NCBI RefSeq assembly: GCF_041245805.1
Contig: NZ_CP162490.1
Location: 4,069,001 to 4,133,000, forward strand
DNA: 64,000 nucleotides
DNA from: Xanthomonas sp. DAR 34887
GTDB taxonomy: Bacteria; Pseudomonadota; Gammaproteobacteria; Xanthomonadales; Xanthomonadaceae
Reading direction: 5' to 3'
The notes beneath the pieces are model-generated. The model made no database searches and was not told where the DNA came from. It worked only from the letters and a program-made list of their open reading frames with translations. Both the position numbers and the translations under genes were made by a program. Below are positions 27,330-36,486 of this stretch, piece by piece. How positions within the stretch are numbered: the first letter of the stretch is position 1; each line of letters opens with the position of its first letter.

Positions 27330-29654
27330 TCAATGCAGCGTCGCGTTCTGCGGATCGAGCCGGTCGATAACGCCTTGCATCGCGCTGTCGAAGGCGCCGT
27401 CGTTGATGTGGCTGCGCAGCCGGCCCAGCCGCACCATCACCGCCAGTTCTTCCGGCGAGGCCACGCAGAAGCGCACGCCACGGCGGTTGACGAACAGCAG
27501 CCGCGCCGAGATCGGGCTCACCCACGACAGCTTGCCGGTCTGCACCTTGCCGTCGCGATCGATGAAATCCAGCCAAGTGCCGATCGCCATCTTGCGGAAG
27601 CGGTCGGCGTCGGCGTTGTCGAAGTCGTCCACGGTTTCCGGCGGGGTCAGTTCCACCGGCTGCGCCTCCTGCACCGGCGGCTGCGGCAGCGCGACCTGCG
27701 GCAGTTCCGGCAGCGGGCGCTCCAGTTCCGGGCGCAGTTCGGCGACCGCCTGCAGCGTGTCGTGGAGCACGTTGATCGCCGCGGCGGCGGCCTCGGCATG
27801 CAGGCCCACGCTGGCGAAGACCTTGGTCAGCGCGCCCTGCCAGGCCTGCAGCCAGGGCTTGCCGACGATGTGCCGCTGTGCCTCGGCCGCTTCCTCGAGC
27901 AGGCCGTCGGCCAACGCCAGCGCATCGCGCACACCGGCGCCGTCCTCGCCCTCGCGCAGCACCGCCATGGTCAGGTGGTGCTGCCACGGCTGGCGCAGGA
28001 AGTCGTCCAGCGTCTGCGGCAGTTGCCGGCCCTGCAAGCGCACCTGCAGTTCGGCCTCGGCGCGCTGCCGCGCCAGCTCCAGCTTTTCCTGGCCGCGCTG
28101 GGTCTCGGCGGCGCGGCGCTCGGCGATCTCGATCCGGCGCCGGTGCTGGGCCAGGAAATCGCGGAACTCCTCTTCCAGGGTCAGGAAGATCGCCAGGTTC
28201 TCGTTGAACTCGGCGACCAGCCGCTCGATGATCTCCTCGACCTTGCCCATCAGCACGCGCTCGGCCGGGCTCTCGCCGGTATTGCCTTCGCAGGCCTCGG
28301 CCAGCGAGTTGAGCAGGCGCCGCGCCGGGTGGGTCTTCTGCACGAACATGCGCCGGTCCAGCAGCGCGACCTTGACGAACGGCACCACCAGGCGCCCGAT
28401 CAGCTCGCGCGAGCGCCCTTCTAGGTCGCGCTCGTCCAACATCACGTCGAACAGCATGCCGACCAGGTCGATCGCGTCCTCGTCCACCGGGTCCAGCCGC
28501 GCATGCGCCGGGTCCACGCCGAACTGGGTGGCGTTGGACAGCACCTCGCTCTTGAGCCGCTGCGCCAGCGATTCGCCGTCGTCGCCGATCGCCGCGCGCA
28601 GCGTGGCGCTGGGCGTGGCCTGCAGCAGCGACAGCACCGAGATCATCTCGCGCTGGCTCAACGAGCGCTGTTGCCCGACCGCGGCAGTGGCCGCGGCGGT
28701 GGCGTTCTCGCGCACGCTGCGGGTCTGCTGCAGCAGTTCGTGCAGCGCCTCCAGCAGCACGCCCTGGCTGCCGCCAGGCAGGTTGGCGCCAGCGTCGGCA
28801 TAGCCGTCGGCGGCCTGCAGGCGGCCGCGGCTTTCGGCCCAGCGGTCGACGAAGCGGCTGGCCCAGGCCGGCGCGTACTGCTCGTCGTACTCGCCCGACT
28901 CGCCGGCAACGCCGCCGTCCTCGCCGAATCCTGGATTGTCGCCGCGTGCCTGGCGCTCTTCCTGCGGCGCCGCGCGCCGCGGCGGCGGCGGACGCGGCCG
29001 CGAGATTTCCGGCATCACGCCGGCCCGCGCCAGGCTGTCGTCCAGCTCCTGGTAGAGCTTGCCGATGCCGCCGGTGAGGTCGCGCTCGCACAGCTTGATC
29101 AGCACCAGCCGCACTTCGGGCGCGAAATCGCTGGTGGAGAACGCGGCATGCACCGCCACGCCGATGTGTTCGGGGCCGACCGGATTGGTGTCGGCGTCCA
29201 GTTCCAGGCCGCCGGCGATCCAGCCCAGGCGGCGGTCGATGCGGCTGAGCACCGGTTTCCATTCGCGCAGCAGCACGCTGGCCAGGTTGCGCACCGCCAG
29301 CCGCGATTCCAGTTCATGTTCGGACACCAGGCTCAGGCCCTGGCCGTAACCGGCCAGCGCCACTTCGGCCGACAGCGGCGCGCCGGCGTCCAGCGCCTGC
29401 CAGGCCTGGTCCAGTTGCGCACGGAAGCGCACGGCGATTTCGTCGCGGCGGCGGCGCAGCTCGCGCATGCCGTCCAGGAACAGCAGCTGCGAGGCGCCGG
29501 CGCCCTCCGCGCGATCGAACAGGACATCGTCGAAATGCGCCAGCGCGGCGGCGAACGCCTGCCCCAGCACCGGCAGCATGCCGTCGCGCGCCTGCATCAA
29601 CAGATGCGGGTCGCGCGCGGGATGTGCATGCGGCGAGCTGGGGCTGAAACTCAT
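27330..29654 (-). CDS. DUF1631-family protein
   Basis: A 774-residue mostly helical cytosolic protein. The N-terminal part has GQGLSLVSEHELESRLAVRN, the middle has the charged DUF1631 core (VGMLFDVMLDERDLEGRSRE; TLEEEFRDFLAQHRRRIEIA) with a coiled-coil-like stretch, and the end is a small beta-rich domain (GTWLDFIDRDGKVQTGKLSW; ARLLFVNRRGVRFCVASPEE). That end resembles a PilZ-like fold, though I cannot see the RxxxR c-di-GMP motif with confidence. Some databases label such proteins thymidine phosphorylase without good reason. A paralogue follows upstream. Confidence 0.82.
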   Translation of the reverse strand: MSFSPSSPHAHPARDPHLLMQARDGMLPVLGQAFAAALAHFDDVLFDRAEGAGASQLLFLDGMRELRRRRDEIAVRFRAQLDQAWQALDAGAPLSAEVALAGYGQGLSLVSEHELESRLAVRNLASVLLREWKPVLSRIDRRLGWIAGGLELDADTNPVGPEHIGVAVHAAFSTSDFAPEVRLVLIKLCERDLTGGIGKLYQELDDSLARAGVMPEISRPRPPPPRRAAPQEERQARGDNPGFGEDGGVAGESGEYDEQYAPAWASRFVDRWAESRGRLQAADGYADAGANLPGGSQGVLLEALHELLQQTRSVRENATAAATAAVGQQRSLSQREMISVLSLLQATPSATLRAAIGDDGESLAQRLKSEVLSNATQFGVDPAHARLDPVDEDAIDLVGMLFDVMLDERDLEGRSRELIGRLVVPFVKVALLDRRMFVQKTHPARRLLNSLAEACEGNTGESPAERVLMGKVEEIIERLVAEFNENLAIFLTLEEEFRDFLAQHRRRIEIAERRAAETQRGQEKLELARQRAEAELQVRLQGRQLPQTLDDFLRQPWQHHLTMAVLREGEDGAGVRDALALADGLLEEAAEAQRHIVGKPWLQAWQGALTKVFASVGLHAEAAAAAINVLHDTLQAVAELRPELERPLPELPQVALPQPPVQEAQPVELTPPETVDDFDNADADRFRKMAIGTWLDFIDRDGKVQTGKLSWVSPISARLLFVNRRGVRFCVASPEELAVMVRLGRLRSHINDGAFDSAMQGVIDRLDPQNATLH

Positions 29655-29877
29655 GCGCGAAGGCTCCGCGCCGGGAGCGGCGCAAGGAAAAGAGTAAAAG
29701 GAAGTCGAACGGACGCGGCCCCTGTTTCCGCCTCTGCATGGTAGGCAAGGTACCTGAACAGCAACCGTGACGCGCTACACATTTTACGCTCCGAACGTGA
29801 CCTCGTCCGTCATCCTAGGCGGTCTTTGCGTAACGCCACCTGCAAGACCGTGCGAAACGCCGCCTATCGCAGTGCGT
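29655..29877. other. Spacer between the two DUF1631 genes
   Basis: A 223-bp gap with locally lower GC (for instance TACACATTTTACGCT near 29776). No hairpin with a T-run is clear. It is long enough to hold a separate promoter for the downstream DUF1631 gene. Confidence 0.45.
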
Positions 29878-32118
29878 TCAGGCCGCGACCGCGACTCGGT
29901 CCAACCGGTCCACCGCACCCTGCATCGCGCTGTAGAACGCATCGTCGTCGCGATGCAGGCGCAAGCGATCCAGCTGCACCATCATCGCCAGCGCTTCCGG
30001 CGAGGCGACGCACAGGCGGCCGCCGCGCCGGTTGACGAACATCAGCCGCGACGAGATCGGGCTGACCCAGGACAATTTGCCCGGCTGCACGCGCCCTTCG
30101 CGATCGACGAAGTCCAGCCAGGTTCCCATCGCCAGGGTGCGGAAATACTCGGCGGTGGCGTGGTCGAAATCGGTCGCCTGCGCCGGCTCGGGCAACGCCG
30201 GCACGGCCTCGGCGGCCGGCGTTTCGGGAGCCACCATCGCCGGCGCTGGTGCCGGCGCCTGCAGCGGACGCGCATGCGCCACATCGTCCAGCGCCGCCTG
30301 CAGGCCGAGCCAGGCGGCCTCGGCGGCGGCCGCGTCCAGGCCGACGCTGGTCCACAGCCGCAGCAGTTCGGCGCGCTGCGGCTGCAGCCAGCCGCCCGCC
30401 GGCACGCCGCTGCCGGCCTGCGCCTGGCGACATTGCGCCAGCACCGCATCGCCGAGCGCCAGCGCCGCGCTCACCGCTGCGCCATGGCCGTCGTCGCGCA
30501 GCGCCGACTGCTGCACGTATTGGCACCACGGCTGGCGCAGGAAGGTGTCGATCGGCGCCGGCAAGGCCATTCCGTCCGCAGCGCCCTGCACGCGTTCCTC
30601 CACGGCCTGTGCGGCCAGGCGCCGCGCCTTGTCGCGGCGCTCCTCGGCGCGCTGCAGCTCGGCCGCACGGCGCTCGGCGATCTCCACCCGGCGCCGGTAC
30701 TGCTCGTAGGCGCTGGCGAATTCCGCCTCCAGGGTCAGGAACACCGCCAGGTGCTCGTCGAACTCGCTCACCACCCGCTCCACCACCGCCTGCGCCTGCG
30801 CCTGCAGCACCTGCTCGATCGCGCTCTCGCCGGCATTGCCGTCGCAGGCGTCGGCCAGCAGATTGAGCAGGCGCCGCGCCGGATGCCCGTCGCGCACGAA
30901 CAGGCGGCCGTCGATCAGCGCCACCTTGGCCAGCGGCACCAGCATCTGTCCGAGCAGTTCGCGTTGCGCCGGTTGCAGCACGCACTCGTCGAGCATGACC
31001 TCGAACAGCAGGCCGACCAGGTCCAGCGTGTCCGCGTCGGCCGGCTCCAGGCGCGTGCTGGCCGGGTCCAGTCCCAGCGACGCGCCGGTCGCTACCACCT
31101 GCCGCCGCAGCCCCTGCGCCAGCGGTCCGCCGTGTTCGACGATCGCGGCGAAGCCGGCCAGCGGCGTGGTCTGCAGCAGCGACAGCACCGACAGCAGTTC
31201 GCGCGGCGACAGGCTGCGGCGCGCATCGTCGTCAGGGTCTGAGGCGACCGGCTGCGCTTCGTGCAGCAAGGCGCGCAGCGCCGGCGGCAGCACCTCCTGC
31301 TCGTCGCGGGCGTGCGCGTCCAGCACCCGCGCGGCGCGGCGCTGCGCGGCCGACAGCGGCGCGGCGGCATGCCAGCTCTCGAAGAACCGGGTGATCCAGT
31401 CGGGCGCCGCGTCGTCGCCGCTGGCGCCGTTGCGCGGGATCGCGCGGCGGCGGGCGCGCCCCTGCGGCAGCGAGCGCGCCCGCGCGACCTGGTCCAGGCG
31501 CTGCTCCAGCCGCGCGTACAGCTCGCCGACGCGCTCCTGCAGCTCCTGTTCGCAGATCTTGACGATCGCCAGTTGCACCTGCGGCGCCAGTACCAGTCCG
31601 TGCAGCGCCGCATACACCGCCGCACCGACGTGCTCGGGACCGAACGGGTTGTTGTCGGCATCGATACGCTGGCCGCCGGCGATGAAACCGAGGAACCGGT
31701 TGAGCCGCATCAGTTCCGGGCGCCAGCGGTGCTGGATCGCGCCGGCCAGGTTGCGCACGGCCAGGCGGACGTCCAGTTCCTGTTCGGAGACCAGGCTCAG
31801 ATCGCCGCGCTCGCGTGCCAGGGTGCGCTCCACCGACAGCGGGCGACCGGCTTCCAGGGCCTGCCAGGCCTGCGCCAGGTGGCCGCGGAAGCGCGCCGCG
31901 ATCGGCTCGCGCTGCTGCCGCAGCAGCTGGATCGCCTCGAAATAGTCGTTCTGCGTCGGCCCCGCGCGCTCGGCTATGCGGAACAGCGCATCGGCGAGCA
32001 CGTCCAGCACCTCGCCGAACGCCCCGGCGAGCGGCACCGACACCACGTCCCGGACCTGATCGAGCAGGTCCGAGTTGCGGCTGGGCAGCAGCTCCTCGGC
32101 AAATTCGGCGATTGTCAT
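29878..32118 (-). CDS. DUF1631-family protein (tandem paralogue)
   Basis: A 746-residue protein with the same plan as the gene at 27330-29654: GDLSLVSEQELDVRLAVRNL near residue 110, VGLLFEVMLDECVLQPAQRE and TLEAEFASAYEQYRRRVEIA in the core, and the C-terminal GTWLDFVDREGRVQPGKLSW and SRLMFVNRRGGRLCVASPEA. Ordered similarity along the whole length indicates an old tandem duplication. ATG at 32118 is chosen; the frame remains open for 32 more codons with no family support. Confidence 0.82.
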   Translation of the reverse strand: MTIAEFAEELLPSRNSDLLDQVRDVVSVPLAGAFGEVLDVLADALFRIAERAGPTQNDYFEAIQLLRQQREPIAARFRGHLAQAWQALEAGRPLSVERTLARERGDLSLVSEQELDVRLAVRNLAGAIQHRWRPELMRLNRFLGFIAGGQRIDADNNPFGPEHVGAAVYAALHGLVLAPQVQLAIVKICEQELQERVGELYARLEQRLDQVARARSLPQGRARRRAIPRNGASGDDAAPDWITRFFESWHAAAPLSAAQRRAARVLDAHARDEQEVLPPALRALLHEAQPVASDPDDDARRSLSPRELLSVLSLLQTTPLAGFAAIVEHGGPLAQGLRRQVVATGASLGLDPASTRLEPADADTLDLVGLLFEVMLDECVLQPAQRELLGQMLVPLAKVALIDGRLFVRDGHPARRLLNLLADACDGNAGESAIEQVLQAQAQAVVERVVSEFDEHLAVFLTLEAEFASAYEQYRRRVEIAERRAAELQRAEERRDKARRLAAQAVEERVQGAADGMALPAPIDTFLRQPWCQYVQQSALRDDGHGAAVSAALALGDAVLAQCRQAQAGSGVPAGGWLQPQRAELLRLWTSVGLDAAAAEAAWLGLQAALDDVAHARPLQAPAPAPAMVAPETPAAEAVPALPEPAQATDFDHATAEYFRTLAMGTWLDFVDREGRVQPGKLSWVSPISSRLMFVNRRGGRLCVASPEALAMMVQLDRLRLHRDDDAFYSAMQGAVDRLDRVAVAA

Positions 32119-32239
32119 GGCAGAGTGATACGCAAGCGCAAGTGAGACCGATGTCAATTCGGAAGTTAGCGGCAGATCGAGGATGAAGCTTGACTCTCCG
32201 TGTAACCGCGGCATCCGCTGCCGCTTTTGGGCACGCGAC

Positions 32240-32245
32240 TATAAT
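32240..32245 (+). promoter_or_regulatory. Candidate -10 box of the nitroreductase gene
   Basis: A perfect TATAAT stands out in the GC-rich background, 28 bp before the ATG at 32274. No good -35 hexamer lies at 16-18 bp, so activation by a factor or a weak -35 is implied. Confidence 0.5.
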
Positions 32246-32273
32246 CCGGCGCCCGCCCCACGGAATCGAGACT

Positions 32274-32849
32274 ATGCGCACACTTCATTCGCTGCAAGCG
32301 CTGGATGAGCGCCGCTCGGTGCCATCCAAGCAATTGGGCGAGCCGGGACCCGACGCGGCGACCCTGCTGGCCATGCTGCGCTCGGCGGTGCGCGTGCCCG
32401 ATCACGGCAAGCTGGTGCCGTTCCGGTTCCTGCGCATCGCCGGCCAGGCGCGCCTGGCGTTGGGCGACTTCCTGGCCGAGCGCACGCTGCAGCGCGACCC
32501 GGGGGCGCCGCCCGCCGCGGTGGAGAAGGATCGCGAACGCTTCGCGCACGCGCCGCTGGCGATCGCGGTGATCGCGCGGCTGCAGCGCGAGGCGAAAGTG
32601 CCGGAGATCGAGCAATGGCTGACCGCCGGCTCGGTCTGCTTCGCGCTGCTGCAGGCGGCGCAGGCCTACGGCTTCGGCGCGCAGTGGCTGACCGCCTGGA
32701 TGGCTTACGACGACGCGGTGGCGGCGCGGCTGGGCCTGGCCGAGAACGAACGCATCGCCGGGTTCATCCATATCGGCACGCCGCGCATGCAGGTGCCGGA
32801 GCGCGAGCGTCCGGATCCGCAGCAGCTGCTGAGCGATTGGACGCCGTGA
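32274..32849 (+). CDS. Nitroreductase-family protein (YdjA-like)
   Basis: A 191-residue FMN-binding nitroreductase. The N-terminus has ALDERRSVPSKQLGEPGPD, matching the family's RRSxR-type entry, then RVPDHGKLVPFRFL and the region ERIAGFIHIGTPRMQVPERE. It resembles the small YdjA subgroup. A physiological substrate cannot be named. Its stop overlaps the GTG start of the exonuclease gene, so both are cotranslated. Confidence 0.85.
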   Translation: MRTLHSLQALDERRSVPSKQLGEPGPDAATLLAMLRSAVRVPDHGKLVPFRFLRIAGQARLALGDFLAERTLQRDPGAPPAAVEKDRERFAHAPLAIAVIARLQREAKVPEIEQWLTAGSVCFALLQAAQAYGFGAQWLTAWMAYDDAVAARLGLAENERIAGFIHIGTPRMQVPERERPDPQQLLSDWTP

Positions 32850-33769
32850 ACGCAGCGGCACCGACGCGGCCGCTGTATCTGGTCGATGCCAGCCTGTACG
32901 TGTTCCGCGCCTGGCACTCGATCCCCGACGAGTTCCAGGACGCGCAGGGCTGGCCGACCAACGCGGTGCACGGCTTCGCCCGCTTCCTGCTCGACCTGCT
33001 CGAACGCGAGCGCCCGCAGCACATCGCGATCGCCTTCGACGAAGCGCTGGACAGCTGCTTCCGCAATCGCCTGTACCCGGCCTACAAGGCCAACCGCGCG
33101 CCGGCGCCGGACGCGCTGCGGCGCCAGTTCGCGCACTGCAAGGCGCTGTGCGCGGCGCTCGGCCTGGGCGTGTTGGCGCATCACGACTACGAGGCCGACG
33201 ACCTGATCGGCAGCGCCCTGCACAGCATGCGCGGCGGCGGCTTCCACGGCGTGATCGTGTCCGCCGACAAGGACCTGTCGCAACTGCTGCTGCTCGATCT
33301 CGACCAACAGTGGGACTACGCGCGCGGCCAGCGCTGGGGCCTGGCCGGGGTCAAGGCGCGGCACGGCGTGCACGCGCACCAGATCGCCGACTACCTGGCG
33401 CTGACCGGCGACGCGATCGACAACATTCCCGGCGTCACCGGCATCGGCGCCAAGTCCGCGGCGATCCTGCTGGCGCATTTCGGCGACCTGGACACGCTGC
33501 TGGCGCGCATCGACGAAGTGGCGTTCCTGCGCCTGCGCGGCGCGGCACAGATGGCGGTGCGCCTGCGCGAGCAGCGCGAGCACGCACTGCTGTGGCGGCA
33601 ACTGGCCACCATCGCCCTGGACGCGCCGCTGCACTCGGCCGCACCCGGCTTCGCCCGCGGCCAAGCCGACGCCGACATGCTGCACGGCCTGTGCGAAGCG
33701 CTGCGCTTCGGCCCGCTGACCCGACGCCGCCTGGTGCAGGCGGCGGGGTTGGCGGCGGTCGGCGAGTAG
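32846..33769 (+). CDS. 5'-3' exonuclease / flap endonuclease-like protein
   Basis: A 307-residue PIN/5'-3' exonuclease-family protein, like the N-terminal domain of DNA polymerase I or ExoIX/Xni. Metal-binding acidic residues are seen in YLVDASLYVFRAWHS, AIAFDEALDSCFRN, HDYEADDLIGSA and IVSADKDLSQLL. A helix-hairpin-helix follows in GDAIDNIPGVTGIGAKSAA. It should cut flaps or 5' ends in DNA repair or Okazaki processing. The GTG start at 32846 overlaps the previous stop. Confidence 0.9.
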   Translation: MNAAAPTRPLYLVDASLYVFRAWHSIPDEFQDAQGWPTNAVHGFARFLLDLLERERPQHIAIAFDEALDSCFRNRLYPAYKANRAPAPDALRRQFAHCKALCAALGLGVLAHHDYEADDLIGSALHSMRGGGFHGVIVSADKDLSQLLLLDLDQQWDYARGQRWGLAGVKARHGVHAHQIADYLALTGDAIDNIPGVTGIGAKSAAILLAHFGDLDTLLARIDEVAFLRLRGAAQMAVRLREQREHALLWRQLATIALDAPLHSAAPGFARGQADADMLHGLCEALRFGPLTRRRLVQAAGLAAVGE

Positions 33770-33784
33770 ACCCCGAAGCCCAAA

Positions 33785-33812
33785 GCAGGCCCTGTCTAAT
33801 AACAGGGCCTGC
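33785..33812. terminator. Hairpin between convergent genes
   Basis: An 11-bp stem (33785-33795 with 33802-33812; arm CAGGCCCTGT) with a 6-base loop lies 15 bp after the exonuclease stop and just after the lipoprotein stop on the other strand. On the minus strand TTT follows the stem. It may terminate both transcripts. Confidence 0.55.
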
Positions 33813-33817
33813 CGACC

Positions 33818-34594
33818 TCACTGCCTGGGCTGAACGCTCAGGCTCTGCGCGACGCTGTTTACGGTGGATGCTCTCATTTCCGGGTTGTTCTGCGAGAACG
33901 TGTTGAGCATCGCCGTGGCACGAGTGTCACCGCGCTGCTGTGCGGCCACCAGCGCGCCTGCCATGTACTCCGGGGCCCGATCCACGCCCAGCTCGTAGCG
34001 CGCACGTCCATCGAGATAGGCACCGAAGGGACTGGGATCGGACTGCGCCACCTTGGCCGCAAGCAAAATGGCGTCGAGCGCAGGACCGGTGCCGGAGCTG
34101 GAATCCTTGACCGCCGACGGCGCTGCACTCGCCGAGGTGATCGCCCGATCTGCATAGAGCATCTGTGCCTTGATGTTGCCCGAGCTCGCCATGGCTTTGA
34201 GCTCGCTATCCGTAAGCATCCTGCTCTCCAGAATCTCCGAGGGCAAAGGAATACCCAACGCGGCCATCCGCTTCAGCTCATCGGGCGAGGCGAACTCCAG
34301 CACGCCAGCATATTTCGCATTGAAAGATGCGACGTACTGGCGATCCTCTGCCGATAAGCTACCCAGATAAGTTTCCCAGCTCTGAGCCACTGGCACCTGC
34401 TCGTTCGGTTGAAGCGCGTAGCGACTAGGCACCTCGACGTTTTCCGCGCCAGGTACGATGGCACCCTTAGCCGGTGCCGTTGGGGACGCCGCCGGCTCTG
34501 ACGCTTGCTGTTGCGTTGTCGGCTGCGGATTACACGCAGCAAGCACCAGTGCGATTGCTGTAGATGTAGAGGTTGCGCTGAATAGTGCTTTCAC
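33818..34594 (-). CDS. Lipoprotein of unknown function, lower GC
   Basis: A 258-residue lipoprotein (signal ending ALVLAAC, then a Gln/Pro/Thr-rich linker) with an acidic helical body (SLSAEDRQYVASFNAKYAG; LKRMAALGIPLPSEILESRM). I do not recognise the family. The GTG at 34594 is fixed by AAGGAG six bases upstream and by the signal peptide. Base and codon use are visibly less GC-rich than the neighbours, and the gene abuts the cut end of a LysR gene remnant, which suggests acquisition by transfer. No partner gene is evident. Confidence 0.72.
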   Translation of the reverse strand: MKALFSATSTSTAIALVLAACNPQPTTQQQASEPAASPTAPAKGAIVPGAENVEVPSRYALQPNEQVPVAQSWETYLGSLSAEDRQYVASFNAKYAGVLEFASPDELKRMAALGIPLPSEILESRMLTDSELKAMASSGNIKAQMLYADRAITSASAAPSAVKDSSSGTGPALDAILLAAKVAQSDPSPFGAYLDGRARYELGVDRAPEYMAGALVAAQQRGDTRATAMLNTFSQNNPEMRASTVNSVAQSLSVQPRQ

Positions 34595-34642
34595 GATGTT
34601 CTCCTTAGAAGCAGCCGTTCGCGCGCATGTCCGCTGCAAATT

Positions 34643-34909
34643 GTGCACAGTTTCGTGACGCTGGACAGTTCCACGCTGCTGATCGGCGCCGCGCTGGCGG
34701 GCGTCGGCCTGATCTCGACCCACGAGGCCTGGATCGCCCACCATCTGGCGCAGGGCGACCTGGTCGCCGCGCTGGAGGACTGGTGTCCTCGATTCCCCGG
34801 GCTATGCCTCTACTACCCTGGCCACCGCCACGTCCCCGCCGCGCTGCGCGCCTTCATCGACGTACTGCGCGAGCACGACGCCGCGCATGCCTTCCCGGCG
34901 AAGCGGTAG
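34643..34909 (+). pseudogene. C-terminal remnant of a LysR-type regulator
   Basis: An 88-codon frame matching only the last quarter of a LysR substrate-binding domain: LLIGAALAGVGLISTHEAWI, LAQGDLVAALEDWCPRFPGL and PAALRAFIDVLRE. The DNA-binding domain and most of the effector domain are missing, and the sequence just left belongs to the lower-GC lipoprotein gene. The remaining frame can begin at GTG 34643 but is unlikely to make a working protein. Confidence 0.85.
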
Positions 34910-35068
34910 CGTGCCGCTCATGGCGCCTGGCGCTCTGCCCTCAGCGAACACGGCACGCGGCGCGCGGCGCCATGGCATCGTCGCGACGTCGAAGGCCCTA
35001 CACTTCGGTCATCGGGTGATCGCGAACCGCGGCGCCCTCTTCCTTCCTCAGCAGAGCGAACGCCAGCC

Positions 35069-35620
35069 ATGACCCGCCAAGATTCCCCGCCCCGCGTCGT
35101 CTACGAAGGCAAATACCAGCGCATGGTGGTGCGCGGCACCTGGGAATATTCCGAACGCGTGCACGCCGGCGGCCTGGCCGCGATCATCGTCGCGGTGACG
35201 CCGGACGACGAGGTGCTGTTCGTCGAACAGTTCCGCGTGCCGCTGCAGGCGCGCACCATCGAGATGCCGGCCGGGCTGGTCGGCGACATCGACGCGGGCG
35301 AATCGATCGAGGTGTCGGCGGTGCGCGAACTGGAAGAAGAAACCGGCTGGACCGCCGACCACGCCGAGGTCCTGATGATCGGCCCGACCTCTTCCGGCGC
35401 CAGCAACGAAAAGGTCGCCTTCGTTCGCGCCAGCGGCCTGCGCAAGGTCGGCGACGGCGGCGGCGACGCCAGCGAGGACATCACCGTGCACACGGTGCCG
35501 CGCGCCCGCGCGGCGGCCTGGCTGGTGCAGAAGATGGGCGAAGGCTACGAACTGGACGCCAAGCTGTGGGCCGGGTTGTGGATGATCGAGCACCAGTTGG
35601 ACGGCACCCCGCGTGGCTGA
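35069..35620 (+). CDS. NUDIX hydrolase, ADP-ribose pyrophosphatase type
   Basis: A 183-residue NUDIX enzyme. The Nudix box reads GLVGDIDAGESIEVSAVREL followed by EEETGW, with the REL-EEET metal ligands intact. The flanking features (VEQFRVPLQARTIEMPAG before the box) fit ADP-ribose or nucleotide-sugar pyrophosphatases. It overlaps the N-formylglutamate amidohydrolase-like gene by 8 bp, so they form one unit. Confidence 0.88.
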   Translation: MTRQDSPPRVVYEGKYQRMVVRGTWEYSERVHAGGLAAIIVAVTPDDEVLFVEQFRVPLQARTIEMPAGLVGDIDAGESIEVSAVRELEEETGWTADHAEVLMIGPTSSGASNEKVAFVRASGLRKVGDGGGDASEDITVHTVPRARAAAWLVQKMGEGYELDAKLWAGLWMIEHQLDGTPRG

Positions 35621-36410
35621 CCGAACCGCGAACGCCGCCGCGCCGTCCCTGCTCGGCGCCGGCGATCCGCCGCCCTATCGGGTACTCCAGGCGCAGGGCC
35701 GTTCGCCCTACCTGCTGATCGCCGACCACGCCGGGCAACAGGTCCCGCAGGCGCTGGCCGGTCTGGGCCTGCCGCAGCGCGAACTGGACCGGCACATCGG
35801 CTGGGACATCGGCATCGCCGGCGTCACTGCCGAGCTGGCGCAGGCGCTGGATGCGTTCGTGATATTGCAGACCTATTCGCGACTGGTGATCGACTGCAAC
35901 CGGCCGCTGTCGGCGCCGGGTTCGATCGCCGAGGTCAGCGATGGCACCGTGGTGCCCGGCAACCAGGGGCTGGACGCCGCCGCGCGCGCGGCGCGCGCCC
36001 GCGAGATCTTCGCGCCCTACCACGCGCGCATCGCCGCGGAACTGGACCGGCGCCGCGACGCCGGCCTGGCCACCATCCTGATCGCGATGCACAGCTTCAC
36101 TCCGACGATGGCGGGCCAGTCGCGGCCCTGGCATGCCGGCGTGCTGTACCAGCGCGACACCCGCTTCGCGCACGCGCTGCTGGCCGAACTGCGCGCCGAG
36201 CCGGGCCTGGTGGTCGGCGACAACCAGCCGTATTCGGTCAGCGACGCCACCGACTACGCGATCCCGGTGCATGCCGAGGCGCGCGGCCTGGCGCACGTGG
36301 AACTGGAGATCCGCCAGGACCTGATCGCCGACCCGGCAGGCCAACGGCAATGGGCGCAGCGCTTGCTCAGCATGCTGAATCGGTTGCAAGCTGCCTTCAC
36401 ACCGGGCTGA
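35613..36410 (+). CDS. N-formylglutamate amidohydrolase-family protein
   Basis: A 265-residue protein of the FGase (HutG-like) family. Typical parts are YLLIADHAGQQVPQAL near the N-terminus, DIGIAGVTAELAQALDA, SRLVIDCNRPLSAPGS and ILIAMHSFTPTMAG. No hut genes are nearby, so a role in histidine breakdown is not supported by context. It starts with GTG inside the end of the NUDIX gene. Confidence 0.87.
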   Translation: MADRTANAAAPSLLGAGDPPPYRVLQAQGRSPYLLIADHAGQQVPQALAGLGLPQRELDRHIGWDIGIAGVTAELAQALDAFVILQTYSRLVIDCNRPLSAPGSIAEVSDGTVVPGNQGLDAAARAARAREIFAPYHARIAAELDRRRDAGLATILIAMHSFTPTMAGQSRPWHAGVLYQRDTRFAHALLAELRAEPGLVVGDNQPYSVSDATDYAIPVHAEARGLAHVELEIRQDLIADPAGQRQWAQRLLSMLNRLQAAFTPG

Positions 36411-36486
36411 GCGCAGGCTGCGCACTCTCGGTGCATTGCCGTCCAATCGGGCGCCCCCTCGCTGCATGCACCGGACCCCTGCCCCC

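Noticed and set aside
33818..34594. Immunity lipoprotein for a Xanthomonas type IV secretion effector
   Set aside because: Such proteins are lipoproteins, but no effector gene with the expected C-terminal domain is next to it, so the idea has no support here.
34643..34909. A real 88-residue gene
   Set aside because: The sequence matches only the end of a LysR effector domain, so a remnant is more likely than a new small protein.
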